Shown here piece after piece: positions 25,841 through 32,129 of a DNA stretch of 47,514 nucleotides. The stretch's first letter is position 1, and each line of letters starts with the position of its first letter. Below the pieces are notes generated by a model that saw only the letters and a list, made by a program, of their open reading frames with translations, made no database searches and was not told the DNA's origin. The translations under genes were made by a program, and so were the position numbers. Source of the DNA: Halorubrum sp. SD626R (lineage in GTDB: Archaea > Halobacteriota > Halobacteria > Halobacteriales > Haloferacaceae); contig NZ_CVRT01000051.1 in NCBI RefSeq assembly GCF_001261915.1, forward strand, positions 1 to 47,514, given 5' to 3'.

Positions 25841-26015
25841 GATTCTCCTACGCGCTTCGACTCGTCCCGTTGCTCACCACAGAACCAGCAAACGAATGTG
25901 TTGCTCATTATCCGACAGTCATACCCCACTCCCCAAAGACGTGTCGGGGCTTTGTCCTTACGCCGTATTGCGGTATTACTTGGCTTCATAGAATAGTTCC
26001 AGAGTATTAAGTTGT

Positions 26016-26024
26016 GTCATATAT
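26016..26024 (-). promoter_or_regulatory. BRE/TATA of the zinc-ribbon gene
   Basis: The minus strand reads GGGGAAAATATATGAC, a B-recognition-like purine run followed by a TATA box, about 30 nt before the ATG at 25989. Confidence 0.55.
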
Positions 26025-26027
26025 TTT

Positions 26028-26074
26028 CCCCGAATTGCCGGGGTATTGCCGATTCTTGAGCCAGCTATCGGCTC
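26028..26074. other. two small inverted repeats upstream of the zinc-ribbon gene
   Basis: CCCCG/CGGGG (26028-26032 and 26039-26043, 6-nt loop) and GAGCC/GGCTC (26058-26062 and 26070-26074, 7-nt loop). They start the hairpin-rich stretch that continues to 26473. From 25990 to 26475 I see no convincing gene other than a possible 40-residue frame. Confidence 0.5.
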
Positions 26075-26142
26075 TACTGCCGCTTTTCTATATTTCAAAA
26101 TTCTTACTACTCCTTTAAACCGTCTTTCTGATTACAGGCACT

Positions 26143-26265
26143 ATGAGACGAAACGGCTCTGCCGGAGTAGTCTCACAGAGTCAGTCTACTATCGTCCGAC
26201 ACGACTCTATCAGACGCCTGCTGTGGGCGTCAATCAACCACAGCATTGGACTCGCACGACTCTAA
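26143..26265 (+). CDS. possible 40-residue basic peptide
   Basis: ATG at 26143 to TAA at 26263. TTTAAA at 26113-26118 lies about 27 nt upstream, the spacing of a leaderless promoter. The product is rich in Arg, Ser and His, without cysteines or a membrane segment. No similarity is recognised. The frame is short enough to be chance, and the transcript may matter more than the peptide. Confidence 0.25.
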   Translation: MRRNGSAGVVSQSQSTIVRHDSIRRLLWASINHSIGLARL

Positions 26266-26311
26266 GACGTGTCCCTCAAGCTCTGCCGTAGCTCACTCAG
26301 GCTCGGTAATC

Positions 26312-26451
26312 TCTCGACATAGTGTTTGGCCCTGCCGGTGGCTTTGTAACCGGCTCCGACACTATCGGGATTCGAGCGGTTCATCGCTCGTATACCTCAT
26401 ACCGTATTCCCCGAATTTGGGCAGTAGCGTGTTTGCTGCTGTCCAAATCGG
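26312..26451 (+). ncRNA. candidate structured leader: three consecutive stem-loops
   Basis: Stem 1 is nested: TCTCGA-TAGTGT (26312-26325, CA bulge) pairs with ACACTATCGGGA (26359-26370) and encloses GCCGGT/ACCGGC (26334-26339, 26349-26354). Stem 2 is CGAGCG/CGCTCG (26373-26378, 26385-26390). Stem 3 is about 17 bp, 26411-26428 with 26435-26451, including G-U pairs. A fourth hairpin holding the ribosome site follows at 26455. G-U pairs point to RNA rather than DNA structure. Transcription is not proven. Confidence 0.5.
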
Positions 26452-26454
26452 TTA

Positions 26455-26473
26455 GGGATAACGGAGGTATCCC
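26455..26473 (+). promoter_or_regulatory. hairpin presenting the Shine-Dalgarno site of the four-gene operon
   Basis: GGGATA (26455-26460) pairs with TATCCC (26468-26473); the 7-nt loop ACGGAGG contains the ribosome-binding sequence. The ATG follows at 26476. Loop exposure of the site would allow control by a protein or antisense RNA. Confidence 0.55.
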
Positions 26474-26475
26474 AA

Positions 26476-26619
26476 ATGGCTGAATACAAGCATATTGCCC
26501 TAAAGCCTGAGACATATCAGGCTCTCGAATACTTCCAAGAAGAGTATTTCGGCTCTACCTCAATCCCGAACGGAGAGAGCGTAGAAGCACTACTTAGCGA
26601 ATATCAGGAGGATTCATAA
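26476..26619 (+). CDS. 47-residue ribbon-helix-helix-like protein
   Basis: First gene of a four-gene operon of tiny proteins. The product starts with a strand-like EYKHIALKPETYQAL and continues with a helix LEYFQEEYF and SVEALLSEY, the outline of a minimal CopG/VapB-type ribbon-helix-helix. GGAGGT at 26463-26468 lies 7 nt before the ATG. The stop lies 2 nt before the next ATG. It may autoregulate the operon or act as an antitoxin, but no toxin is recognised. Confidence 0.65.
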   Translation: MAEYKHIALKPETYQALEYFQEEYFGSTSIPNGESVEALLSEYQEDS

Positions 26620-26621
26620 CT

Positions 26622-26927
26622 ATGACAAGAAAAGTAAAAGTTGACAACCCGGAGCAGTTAGCGGAATTGGTAGAATTGGCACGTAAAGCGTCTGACAACG
26701 ATAATCCCGTCTCACTACTATTCGAGGCTCTTGAGGCTCATATTGACGACGTAAGCGAACATAACAGCCGTGTCTCAGAGGCTCAAGAGCGTACCCTGAG
26801 CCGCTTGGGACTTGACGACGGGGATACGTCGGTGGCAGAGACGAGTGAACACAGACGCCGCTCTGATAGTGTGTGTGACGACGTACAGGCAAAGCAGGAA
26901 GAGCTACGCGACAAACACTTTAATTAA
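26622..26927 (+). CDS. 101-residue acidic helical protein of unknown function
   Basis: Second gene of the small operon, starting 2 nt after the first, with GGAGG at 26607-26611. The sequence has an N-terminal NPEQLAELVELARK helix, a long central helix (LFEALEAHIDDVSEHNSRVSEAQ) with coiled-coil character, and a polar tail ending DKHFN. No conserved catalytic residues. I do not recognise it; its base composition matches the integrated element. Confidence 0.7.
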   Translation: MTRKVKVDNPEQLAELVELARKASDNDNPVSLLFEALEAHIDDVSEHNSRVSEAQERTLSRLGLDDGDTSVAETSEHRRRSDSVCDDVQAKQEELRDKHFN

Positions 26928-26940
26928 TTGAGGTATCACA

Positions 26941-27237
26941 ATGGCACGTCGAGAGTCTATACAAGTTGACATTCCCCGTGAAACGTTCGAGAAGCTACGC
27001 GACGAAATTCTTTCAGATATTGGAAAGCTCGAATTTACGCGACAGCGTAGCAGTGACGGCACGTTTGCTCAAAATGGCCCCGTAGGTGAGCATATCCTAC
27101 AGGTACTCATTGGTAACGAATCTGATTTATCGGAGCGGTGGGCAGACGGAGCCGAACTTGAGGCTTCGGAAACCGGAAGCCTCGAAATTGTACGGGACAG
27201 GGACGAAAACGGTAATTTTACTGCTAACGGAGAGTAA
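26941..27237 (+). CDS. 98-residue protein with a repeated glycine-asparagine motif
   Basis: Third gene of the operon; GAGGT lies 7 nt upstream of the ATG. The N-terminus (ESIQVDIPRETFEKLRDEIL) resembles a ribbon-helix-helix start. A 14-residue motif occurs twice: TRQRSSDGTFAQNG (33-46) and VRDRDENGNFTANG (83-96), sharing R-x-R-x3-G-x-F-x2-N-G. Similar RxxxGxF motifs are seen in small phage proteins, so a viral origin is possible. No function is assigned. Confidence 0.68.
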   Translation: MARRESIQVDIPRETFEKLRDEILSDIGKLEFTRQRSSDGTFAQNGPVGEHILQVLIGNESDLSERWADGAELEASETGSLEIVRDRDENGNFTANGE

Positions 27238-27242
27238 AAACT

Positions 27243-27491
27243 ATGCTACCACTAAATACAGAGTTTGAGTTTAACGGCGAGATTCTTGAATATTCGAGTG
27301 AATATTTCCCGAACGGGTTGCTGAATCCAAAGGTTCAAGTGTATGAATCCGACAACTATACGGCTCACTACGATGAGCAAACGGGACAGGTGGTTGTCAT
27401 TGGCCCCGACAACGACAAAACCCGTGTACGGCAGGCTGATGGGGCCACCGAACCCGGCGAGCCTGTCCCGCTTGAAGAGCGTAGGACATAA
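27243..27491 (+). CDS. 82-residue beta-rich protein of unknown function
   Basis: Last gene of the operon, starting 5 nt after the previous stop. The composition is rich in Tyr, Asn and Val with alternating pattern (TEFEFNGEILEYSSEYF, then VQVYESDNYTAHY and QVVVIGP), suggesting beta strands. No signal peptide or membrane helix. Not recognised. A T-rich terminator follows at about 27555. Confidence 0.65.
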   Translation: MLPLNTEFEFNGEILEYSSEYFPNGLLNPKVQVYESDNYTAHYDEQTGQVVVIGPDNDKTRVRQADGATEPGEPVPLEERRT

Positions 27492-27518
27492 TCAATCTGA
27501 TTTGTTTCGCATAAGAAG

Positions 27519-27582
27519 CCTGATATAGACTGTAATCTACAGTCTCAGGGTATTCAGCCGTCACTTTTTTCATTTCCTTTTT
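27519..27582 (+). terminator. hairpin plus T-runs ending the four-gene operon
   Basis: CCTGA (27519-27523) and TCAGG (27545-27549) enclose GACTGTA (27528-27534) and TACAGTC (27538-27544). T-runs follow at 27555-27560 and about 27577-27582. U-rich tracts are the usual archaeal terminator signal, so the stop here is likely. Confidence 0.6.
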
Positions 27583-28338
27583 CAAGCCTCAGATTAGCGT
27601 CAGAGCGATTTCTGCGCTAAGATGATGTTTCTCCCTCGGAAGAAAATCAAATAGATTGTGGTCCCACTCACAGAGCTTAGAGAGCAAACTGTAGGCCACC
27701 ATTCCCCACATATCACTGCCAAAGCCGCATATGCTCTATCCTGAGCCGACATAATCGCAGGGATAAACCACCAGACGGCAGGGGAACCCGCTCTGCGAAG
27801 CGTCAGGGGGCCTGTGAGCCGTCACAGTCAGGAAAGGACTTCCCCTTCCCTCTACCCTCGAAGCCACTCACAAGCGACAGCAGACGGCTCATTGTGGAAG
27901 CGTGTAGCTTGAGAGAGTAGAGGTTACTGTCGGCAGTGGGTATTAGCGGCACTTGTGGTAGCTCTGATAGCTATATCGACAGTATACACTCCGTGCCGGT
28001 GAACACAGCGACTCCTAACAGCATCACAGCCAGCGAACGTATTAAGAGTGATATGCTCTGTGAGCTTAAGTATAGACAGCTATGTAGGGGATAACAGTAG
28101 GCTGTAGTCTACACAATACTTCTTGTAGGTAACTACAGAGAATACACTATTCTACAAACAGTCTTTTTGAAAGTGTGAAAACTTTTTGCGCCTATCGTAA
28201 GCACCACAGAAGCACGTCGAAACATAAGAAATAATATACTTTGGGTATAGATCATCTGATAATAACTGGCGGCGGCTGTGTTCACTTCCCTTACCTCAGG
28301 TAAAAGCTCGACTTACTACTATAATAACTTTGGGTTAG
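27583..28338. other. gene-poor region of the integrated element
   Basis: No convincing gene on either strand. Visible structure: CTGTGA/TCACAG hairpin (27812-27817, 27822-27827); an 11-bp inverted pair GTGAACACAGC (27999-28009) and GCTGTGTTCAC (28275-28285); and a nested pair CTGTAGT/ACTACAG around 28103-28137. Two overlapping minus-strand frames of 40 and 50 codons (27589-27752) are both open and neither is supported. Such a stretch could hold an origin, a non-coding RNA or decayed genes. Confidence 0.4.
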
Positions 28339-28340
28339 AC
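28231..28340. repeat. imperfect direct repeat upstream of the HTH gene
   Basis: ATAATATACTTTGGGTATAG at 28231-28250 recurs at 28321-28338 as ATAATAACTTTGGGTTAG, differing by two single-base gaps, 90 nt apart. Possible regulator or replication-protein sites. Confidence 0.6.
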
Positions 28341-28392
28341 TTATAAGTAATTGCAAAACATTTATGTATTAGAAGGCACTACTTATACGTAA
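28339..28392. promoter_or_regulatory. paired operator-like sites around the HTH-gene promoter
   Basis: ACTTATAAGTAA (28339-28350) and ACTTATACGTAA (28381-28392) match at 11 of 12 bases. They are exactly 42 bp apart, four helical turns. They flank a TATA box (TTTATGTA, 28361-28368) that is about 30 nt before the ATG at 28395. The first site contains the perfect palindrome ACTTATAAGT. This layout suits autorepression by the encoded HTH protein. Confidence 0.55.
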
Positions 28393-28394
28393 CT

Positions 28395-28694
28395 ATGAGT
28401 AGCAAAGCCCCATCGGTTTACCGGCGCATCGAACAGGCAGACAACCCCCACCGGGATAAAGAGATTCTGCGAACCCTCTACTACGAAGCCGCACTATCGC
28501 TTCGGGAAATGGCAGAGCGGCTTGGCGTAAGTGCCCCGACAGTGAAAGAGTGGATGGATAAGCACGACATTGAACGACGGAGCCGGTGGGAAGGTGCTAT
28601 GCTGAAACAGCTTCAAGAAGGGAAGGGAGTAGATGTTACTCTCTCTGGTGACAGTGGTAGCTCCGACACGTCGAAGTGGAGCTTTCAGGATTGA
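28395..28694 (+). CDS. 99-residue helix-turn-helix protein
   Basis: The helix-turn-helix is at about residues 28-58: LRTLYYEAALSLREMAERLG, then VSAPTVKEWMDKHDI, close to the resolvase-like or homeodomain-like HTH common in haloarchaea. The rest is a polar C-terminus with a Gly/Ser/Asp tail. It is probably the regulator of the element. Paired sites flanking its own promoter suggest autoregulation. A hairpin (28732-28748) follows. Confidence 0.82.
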   Translation: MSSKAPSVYRRIEQADNPHRDKEILRTLYYEAALSLREMAERLGVSAPTVKEWMDKHDIERRSRWEGAMLKQLQEGKGVDVTLSGDSGSSDTSKWSFQD

Positions 28695-28731
28695 CGCCGT
28701 CTCTGAGCAAGGAGCGAGTGTGTTCATTCGT

Positions 28732-28748
28732 TTGGGCCGCAGGCCCAA
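28732..28748 (+). terminator. hairpin after the HTH gene
   Basis: TTGGGCC and GGCCCAA form a perfect 7-bp stem with a 3-nt loop, 38 nt past the stop. Confidence 0.5.
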
Positions 28749-28793
28749 GCAAAGGACGGAAACTGATTAGTCGGAAGGTAGTAATCTCCCGAT

Positions 28794-29114
28794 ATGGGAT
28801 ATTTTGACAACCTTCAGCTTGATACGTGGTTTAAGGCGGTGACATATCTTGGTGGAATTGTTCTGATTCTGTCTCTAACTGTGGAATTGCAAAGCGTATC
28901 CAATGAAGTAATGACTACTATTGGGTTTGGGATGTTTCTCTATGGTATTGGACGCTGGAAGAATCAGAAGACACATACTCAGTTTGTTCCGGGAGGAAAG
29001 CTTAGCTGGAAAGCACGAGATACAGATATAATCGGTATTCTATTGGAAATAATTGGAATATTTGCGATAGTAAGCGCAATTGGATATATTATTTACCAAG
29101 CAATTGGGATTTGA
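28794..29114 (+). CDS. 106-residue membrane protein of the integrated element
   Basis: Three hydrophobic segments: VTYLGGIVLILSLTVEL, TTIGFGMFLYGIGRW and IIGILLEIIGIFAIVSAIGYIIYQ. A charged loop with KARDTD lies before the last one. No family recognised. It converges with the next membrane-protein gene, whose stop is 8 nt away. Small membrane proteins at the end of haloarchaeal integrative elements can be virion components, but nothing here proves that. Confidence 0.72.
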   Translation: MGYFDNLQLDTWFKAVTYLGGIVLILSLTVELQSVSNEVMTTIGFGMFLYGIGRWKNQKTHTQFVPGGKLSWKARDTDIIGILLEIIGIFAIVSAIGYIIYQAIGI

Positions 29115-29122
29115 ACCCAGCG

Positions 29123-29407
29123 TTAGAAATCAGAAGAGAGTGATTGTACAGCCGCATAGATGGCAAGCAGAAATGCACCGAAGAGAATCCACGTTTCTAT
29201 CGAGGAAGCCAACTCAAGCAAGTCAAGCGCCAGCATCCCATTGTGGAATACAGAGTCTTGAGTTTGTGCAAGCTCTCCGTTCCCCTCTATTTGCGTTGCT
29301 TGGTAGACTGTAATCATCACCTTCCCTACTGCCCCAAATAGAATAGCTACGAACGGGGCCATTAGCACCGCTTTGAGCCAAGCCGTGCCTGAATCAGCAA
29401 CGCTCAT
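29123..29407 (-). CDS. 94-residue two-helix membrane protein
   Basis: Hydrophobic segments AVLMAPFVAILFGAVGKVMI and TWILFGAFLLAIYAAVQSL are separated by a polar loop (QATQIEGNGELAQTQDS) and an amphipathic LALDLLELASS. An AT-rich box (29429-29438) sits about 27 nt before the ATG, so a leaderless start is likely. No family recognised. It faces the previous gene tail to tail. Confidence 0.7.
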   Translation of the reverse strand: MSVADSGTAWLKAVLMAPFVAILFGAVGKVMITVYQATQIEGNGELAQTQDSVFHNGMLALDLLELASSIETWILFGAFLLAIYAAVQSLSSDF

Positions 29408-29745
29408 ATAAATGCTTGTGGATGCGGAAAAATAAATGTTCTGTCGCCAGACATTATATGTTTGTTAACAATTTACAAACCCGGAACCGCTACCGTATAA
29501 CTGAGATATTTTCTCTCAGCCCCCGGTCCTGATTACCTCCAAAACGGATTCTTGGACTATAAAAAAGCCTCTAAGGTTTTCTAATGGCGTTTCTCCCAAA
29601 CTTTTTTGCCCCTGCCTGAGTATTGTCCAAGCGGAGCGCTCGCGTGAGTCGAATCGGAGACTTGGCCGAATGAGGGGGCGCTTGGACAGGTGGCTTAAAA
29701 GCGTACCACTGCCGTCCTGTCCTTTCGCTCCGTCAAGAAGGCAAG
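29408..29745. other. right end of the integrated element, no gene seen
   Basis: Contains a 10-bp perfect inverted repeat TGTCCAAGCG/CGCTTGGACA (29624-29633 and 29679-29688), a T-run at about 29602-29607, and an A-run at 29572-29577 that would be a U-tract on the minus strand, a plausible terminator for the tRNA transcript. G+C rises towards the tRNA. Confidence 0.5.
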
Positions 29746-29763
29746 TGGGTTGGGGCGGATTCG
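29746..29763. repeat. attR, 18-bp identity within the tRNA-Val 3' end
   Basis: Identical to 24278-24295; it covers the discriminator base, the acceptor 3' strand and part of the T arm. Confidence 0.88.
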
Positions 29764-29820
29764 AACCGCCGACCTGCTCCGTGTGAAGGAGCCGTCATAA
29801 CCTGGCTAGACCACCAACCC
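29746..29820 (-). tRNA. tRNA-Val, anticodon CAC
   Basis: A full cloverleaf is present: acceptor GGGTTGG/CCAACCC, anticodon stem GCTCC/GGAGC with loop TTCACAC (anticodon CAC), five-base variable region AGGTC, T stem GGCGG/CCGCC with loop TTCGAAT, and discriminator A. CCA is not encoded. No intron. A TATA-like CTTAAGTC at 29848-29855 lies about 30 nt upstream. Its last 18 nt are the attachment site of the integrated element and remain intact on this side. Confidence 0.95.
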
Positions 29821-29987
29821 GCTCGTGTCTAGGTACCCGACCTCCGGACTTAAGAGTTATCTTACGGCGTTGCAGTCGGAGGGCCACGGCGTCGGGTCAT
29901 TACCGGTCCGAGAGCGCGTGTCCGCGATCGCACACCCGGTCCGTCCGCTCGGGTGCCGTGCCTCCCGCTCGCGCCGAATCGACACCA

Positions 29988-29993
29988 TTTAAG
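29988..29993 (+). promoter_or_regulatory. TATA box of sucCD
   Basis: TTTAAG is centred about 30 nt before the sucC ATG, implying a leader of only a few bases. Confidence 0.55.
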
Positions 29994-30019
29994 CCGCTAT
30001 CGGTCCCCGTTCGAGACGG

Positions 30020-31165
30020 ATGAAACTACACGAACATCAAGCGAAGACCATCTTCGCGGACGCCGGGATCCCGGTGCCGGACTCCCGGCTCGCGACGACC
30101 GTCGAGGAGGCCCTCGACGCCGTCGACGAGATCGGCTACCCCGCGGCGATCAAAGCGCAGGTCCACGTCGGCGGCCGCGGCAAGGCCGGCGGCATCAAGA
30201 TCGCGACCGACCGCGACGAGGCCGAGCAGTACGCCGAGGAGATCCTCGGGATGGACCTGAAGGGGTACACGGTCGACTCGGTGCTCGTCGAGGCCGGCGT
30301 CGACTTCGTCGACGAGCTGTACGTCGGCGTCACCATGGACCGCGGCGAGGGCGAGCCGGTCCTGATGGTGTCGACCGAGGGCGGCGTGAACATCGAGGAG
30401 GTCGCCGAGGAGAACCCCGACGCGATCGCGCGCGAGCACGTCGACCCCGCGTTCGGGCTCCACCCGTACCAGGCCCGGAAGGTCGTCTACGAGGCCGGCG
30501 TCGACGCCGACGTGGCGCTCGACGTGGCCTCGATCCTCTCGACGCTGTACGACCTCTACGAGGACAGCGACGCCTCCGAGATCGAGGTCAACCCCGTCAT
30601 GATCACCGGCGACCGCGACGTGATCGCGGCCGACGCCGTGATGAACATCGACGAGGACGCGCTGTTCCGCCAGCCCGACCTCGCCGAGATGGCCGAGGCG
30701 TCCTACGAGGACGACCTCGAACGGAAGGCGGGCGAGTACGGCTTCGACTACGTCCGCCTCTCGGGTAACGTCGGCATCATCGGCAACGGCGCCGGGCTCG
30801 TGATGACGACGCTCGACCTGGTCGACTACTACGGCGGCAAGCCCGCCAACTTCCTCGACATCGGCGGCGGCGCGAAGGCCGAGCGCGTCACGCAGGCGCT
30901 CGACATGGTCTTCTCCGACCCCAACGTCGACAGCGTCGTCTTCAACATCTTCGGCGGGATTACCCGCGGCGACGAGGTCGCCAAGGGGATCAACGAGGCG
31001 CTCGCGGAGTTCGACGAGATCCCGAAGCCGGTCGTCGTCCGGCTCGCCGGGACCAACGCCGAGGAGGGGATGGAGATCCTGAACACCGACCTGATCGAGG
31101 TCGAGGAGACGCTGGAGGCGGCGGTCCAGCGCGCGGTGAAGAACGCGGAGGAGGTGACCCAATGA
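30020..31165 (+). CDS. sucC: succinyl-CoA ligase, beta subunit
   Basis: 381 residues, the normal length. The ATP-grasp N-terminus opens with [20 protein letters not shown] and has [18 protein letters not shown], the nucleotide loop. [14 protein letters not shown] binds magnesium, and [15 protein letters not shown] with [15 protein letters not shown] forms the C-terminal CoA-ligase domain. With SucD it makes ATP (or GTP) from succinyl-CoA in the TCA cycle. It overlaps sucD by 4 nt. Confidence 0.96.
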   Translation: MKLHEHQAKTIFADAGIPVPDSRLATTVEEALDAVDEIGYPAAIKAQVHVGGRGKAGGIKIATDRDEAEQYAEEILGMDLKGYTVDSVLVEAGVDFVDELYVGVTMDRGEGEPVLMVSTEGGVNIEEVAEENPDAIAREHVDPAFGLHPYQARKVVYEAGVDADVALDVASILSTLYDLYEDSDASEIEVNPVMITGDRDVIAADAVMNIDEDALFRQPDLAEMAEASYEDDLERKAGEYGFDYVRLSGNVGIIGNGAGLVMTTLDLVDYYGGKPANFLDIGGGAKAERVTQALDMVFSDPNVDSVVFNIFGGITRGDEVAKGINEALAEFDEIPKPVVVRLAGTNAEEGMEILNTDLIEVEETLEAAVQRAVKNAEEVTQ

Positions 31166-32031
31166 GCATTTTCGTCGACGACGACACCAGGGTGGTTGTG
31201 CAGGGGATCACCGGCGGGGAAGGGAAGTTCCACGCCGGCCAGATGATCGAGTACGGCACGAACGTCGTCGCGGGCGCGGTGCCGGGCAAGGGCGGCCAGG
31301 AGGTCGCCGGCGTCCCCGTCTACGACACGGTCGACGAGGCGGTCGAGGCGGAGAACGCCGACGCTTCGGTGATCTTCGTCCCGCCGGCGTTCGCGGGCGA
31401 CGCGATCTTCGAGGCGCTCGACACCGACCTCGACCTGGCCGTCGCGATCACCGAGGGGATCCCGACCCAGGACATGGCGAAGGTGAACAAGCGCCTGGGC
31501 GAGACCGACACGCGCCTGCTCGGCCCGAACTGCCCGGGGATCATCACCCCCGGCGAGGCGAAGCTCGGCATCCTGCCGGGTAACATCTTCTCGGACGGGA
31601 ACGTCGGGCTCGTCTCCCGCTCCGGCACGCTCACGTACCAGGTCGTCGACAACCTCACCGAGCGCGGCATCGGGCAGACGACCGCCATCGGCATCGGCGG
31701 CGATCCGATCATCGGGACCTCGTTCGTCGACGCGCTGGAGGCGTTCGAGGCCGACGACGAGACCGACGCGGTCGTGATGTGCGGCGAGATCGGCGGCGAG
31801 GACGAGGAGCAGGCCGCGAAGTTCATCGGCGAGTACATGGATACGCCGGTCACGGGCTTCATCGCCGGGCGCACGGCGCCGCCGGGCAAGCGCATGGGCC
31901 ACGCGGGCGCCATCGTCTCCGGCTCCGGCACGGGCACCGCGCAGTCGAAGATCGACGCGCTCAACCACGCGGGCGTCCCCGTCGGCGACACCCCCGAGGA
32001 GGTCGCCGACCACGTCGAGGACTTCCTGTAG
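31162..32031 (+). CDS. sucD: succinyl-CoA ligase, alpha subunit
   Basis: 289 residues. The CoA-binding Rossmann domain carries [18 protein letters not shown], then [20 protein letters not shown]. The phosphohistidine is His247 in [12 protein letters not shown], all standard. Co-translated with sucC. Together with the aconitase gene at the right edge it gives two TCA-cycle loci in the window. Confidence 0.96.
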   Translation: MSIFVDDDTRVVVQGITGGEGKFHAGQMIEYGTNVVAGAVPGKGGQEVAGVPVYDTVDEAVEAENADASVIFVPPAFAGDAIFEALDTDLDLAVAITEGIPTQDMAKVNKRLGETDTRLLGPNCPGIITPGEAKLGILPGNIFSDGNVGLVSRSGTLTYQVVDNLTERGIGQTTAIGIGGDPIIGTSFVDALEAFEADDETDAVVMCGEIGGEDEEQAAKFIGEYMDTPVTGFIAGRTAPPGKRMGHAGAIVSGSGTGTAQSKIDALNHAGVPVGDTPEEVADHVEDFL

Positions 32032-32100
32032 TCGTCGACGGGCGGGGCCACCCCGACCGCCGCCGCTCCGGTTCTCAGTCCTGGTCATCGGAGCGTAAGC

Positions 32101-32107
32101 TAAAATT
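32101..32107 (+). promoter_or_regulatory. TATA box of the sensor kinase gene
   Basis: TAAAATT is centred 26 nt before the ATG at 32130: leaderless start. Confidence 0.6.
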
Positions 32108-32129
32108 ACCGGTAGCGTGACGGGCACGC

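Larger units (their letters stand above)
25416..25989 (-). pseudogene. small zinc-ribbon protein gene interrupted by a mini-transposon
   Basis: The 5' part (25989 down to 25833) encodes Cys25 and a CWFC pair at residues 34-37. The frame then runs into the transposon end and stops at 25822, after WLC. If 25459-25832 and one copy of the 8-bp target site are removed, the frame continues into 25450-25416. It then encodes DECVECYSLRANR and a stop: 63 residues with a second CxxC pair (Cys53, Cys56). Two CxxC pairs make a zinc ribbon like other tiny haloarchaeal zinc-finger proteins. A TATA box lies about 30 nt before the ATG at 25989; an internal ATG at residue 28 would give a 36-residue protein. 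The truncated 55-residue product has lost half of its zinc site. Confidence 0.75.
24278..29763. mobile_element. 5.5-kb integrated element at tRNA-Val(CAC)
   Basis: The segment is bounded by an exact 18-bp direct repeat (24278-24295 and 29746-29763) equal to the 3' end of the tRNA. It begins with a tyrosine recombinase gene and has visibly lower G+C and different codon use from both flanks. Contents in order: integrase, mini-transposon inside a zinc-ribbon gene, hairpin-rich region, four-gene operon, gene-poor 0.9 kb, HTH gene, two membrane-protein genes. No replication protein, capsid gene or partition gene is recognised. It may be a virus- or plasmid-derived remnant, or a minimal integrative element relying on a helper. 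Confidence 0.85.

Noticed and set aside
26028..26475. Plasmid origin in the hairpin-rich region
   Set aside because: No Rep gene, iterons or strongly AT-rich core nearby; the last hairpin is tied to a ribosome site, so a leader RNA fits better.
26476..27491. Toxin-antitoxin system in the four-gene operon
   Set aside because: Two products resemble ribbon-helix-helix proteins, but none of the partners shows toxin motifs such as PIN, RelE or HEPN residues.
27589..27752. Two overlapping minus-strand frames of 40 and 50 codons
   Set aside because: Both are open over the same bases, neither has a clear promoter or recognisable product, and chance frames of this size are expected at this composition.
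27999..28285. 11-bp inverted repeat GTGAACACAGC/GCTGTGTTCAC as transposon ends
   Set aside because: No direct target duplication flanks it and the sequence between has no gene; it is kept only as structure.
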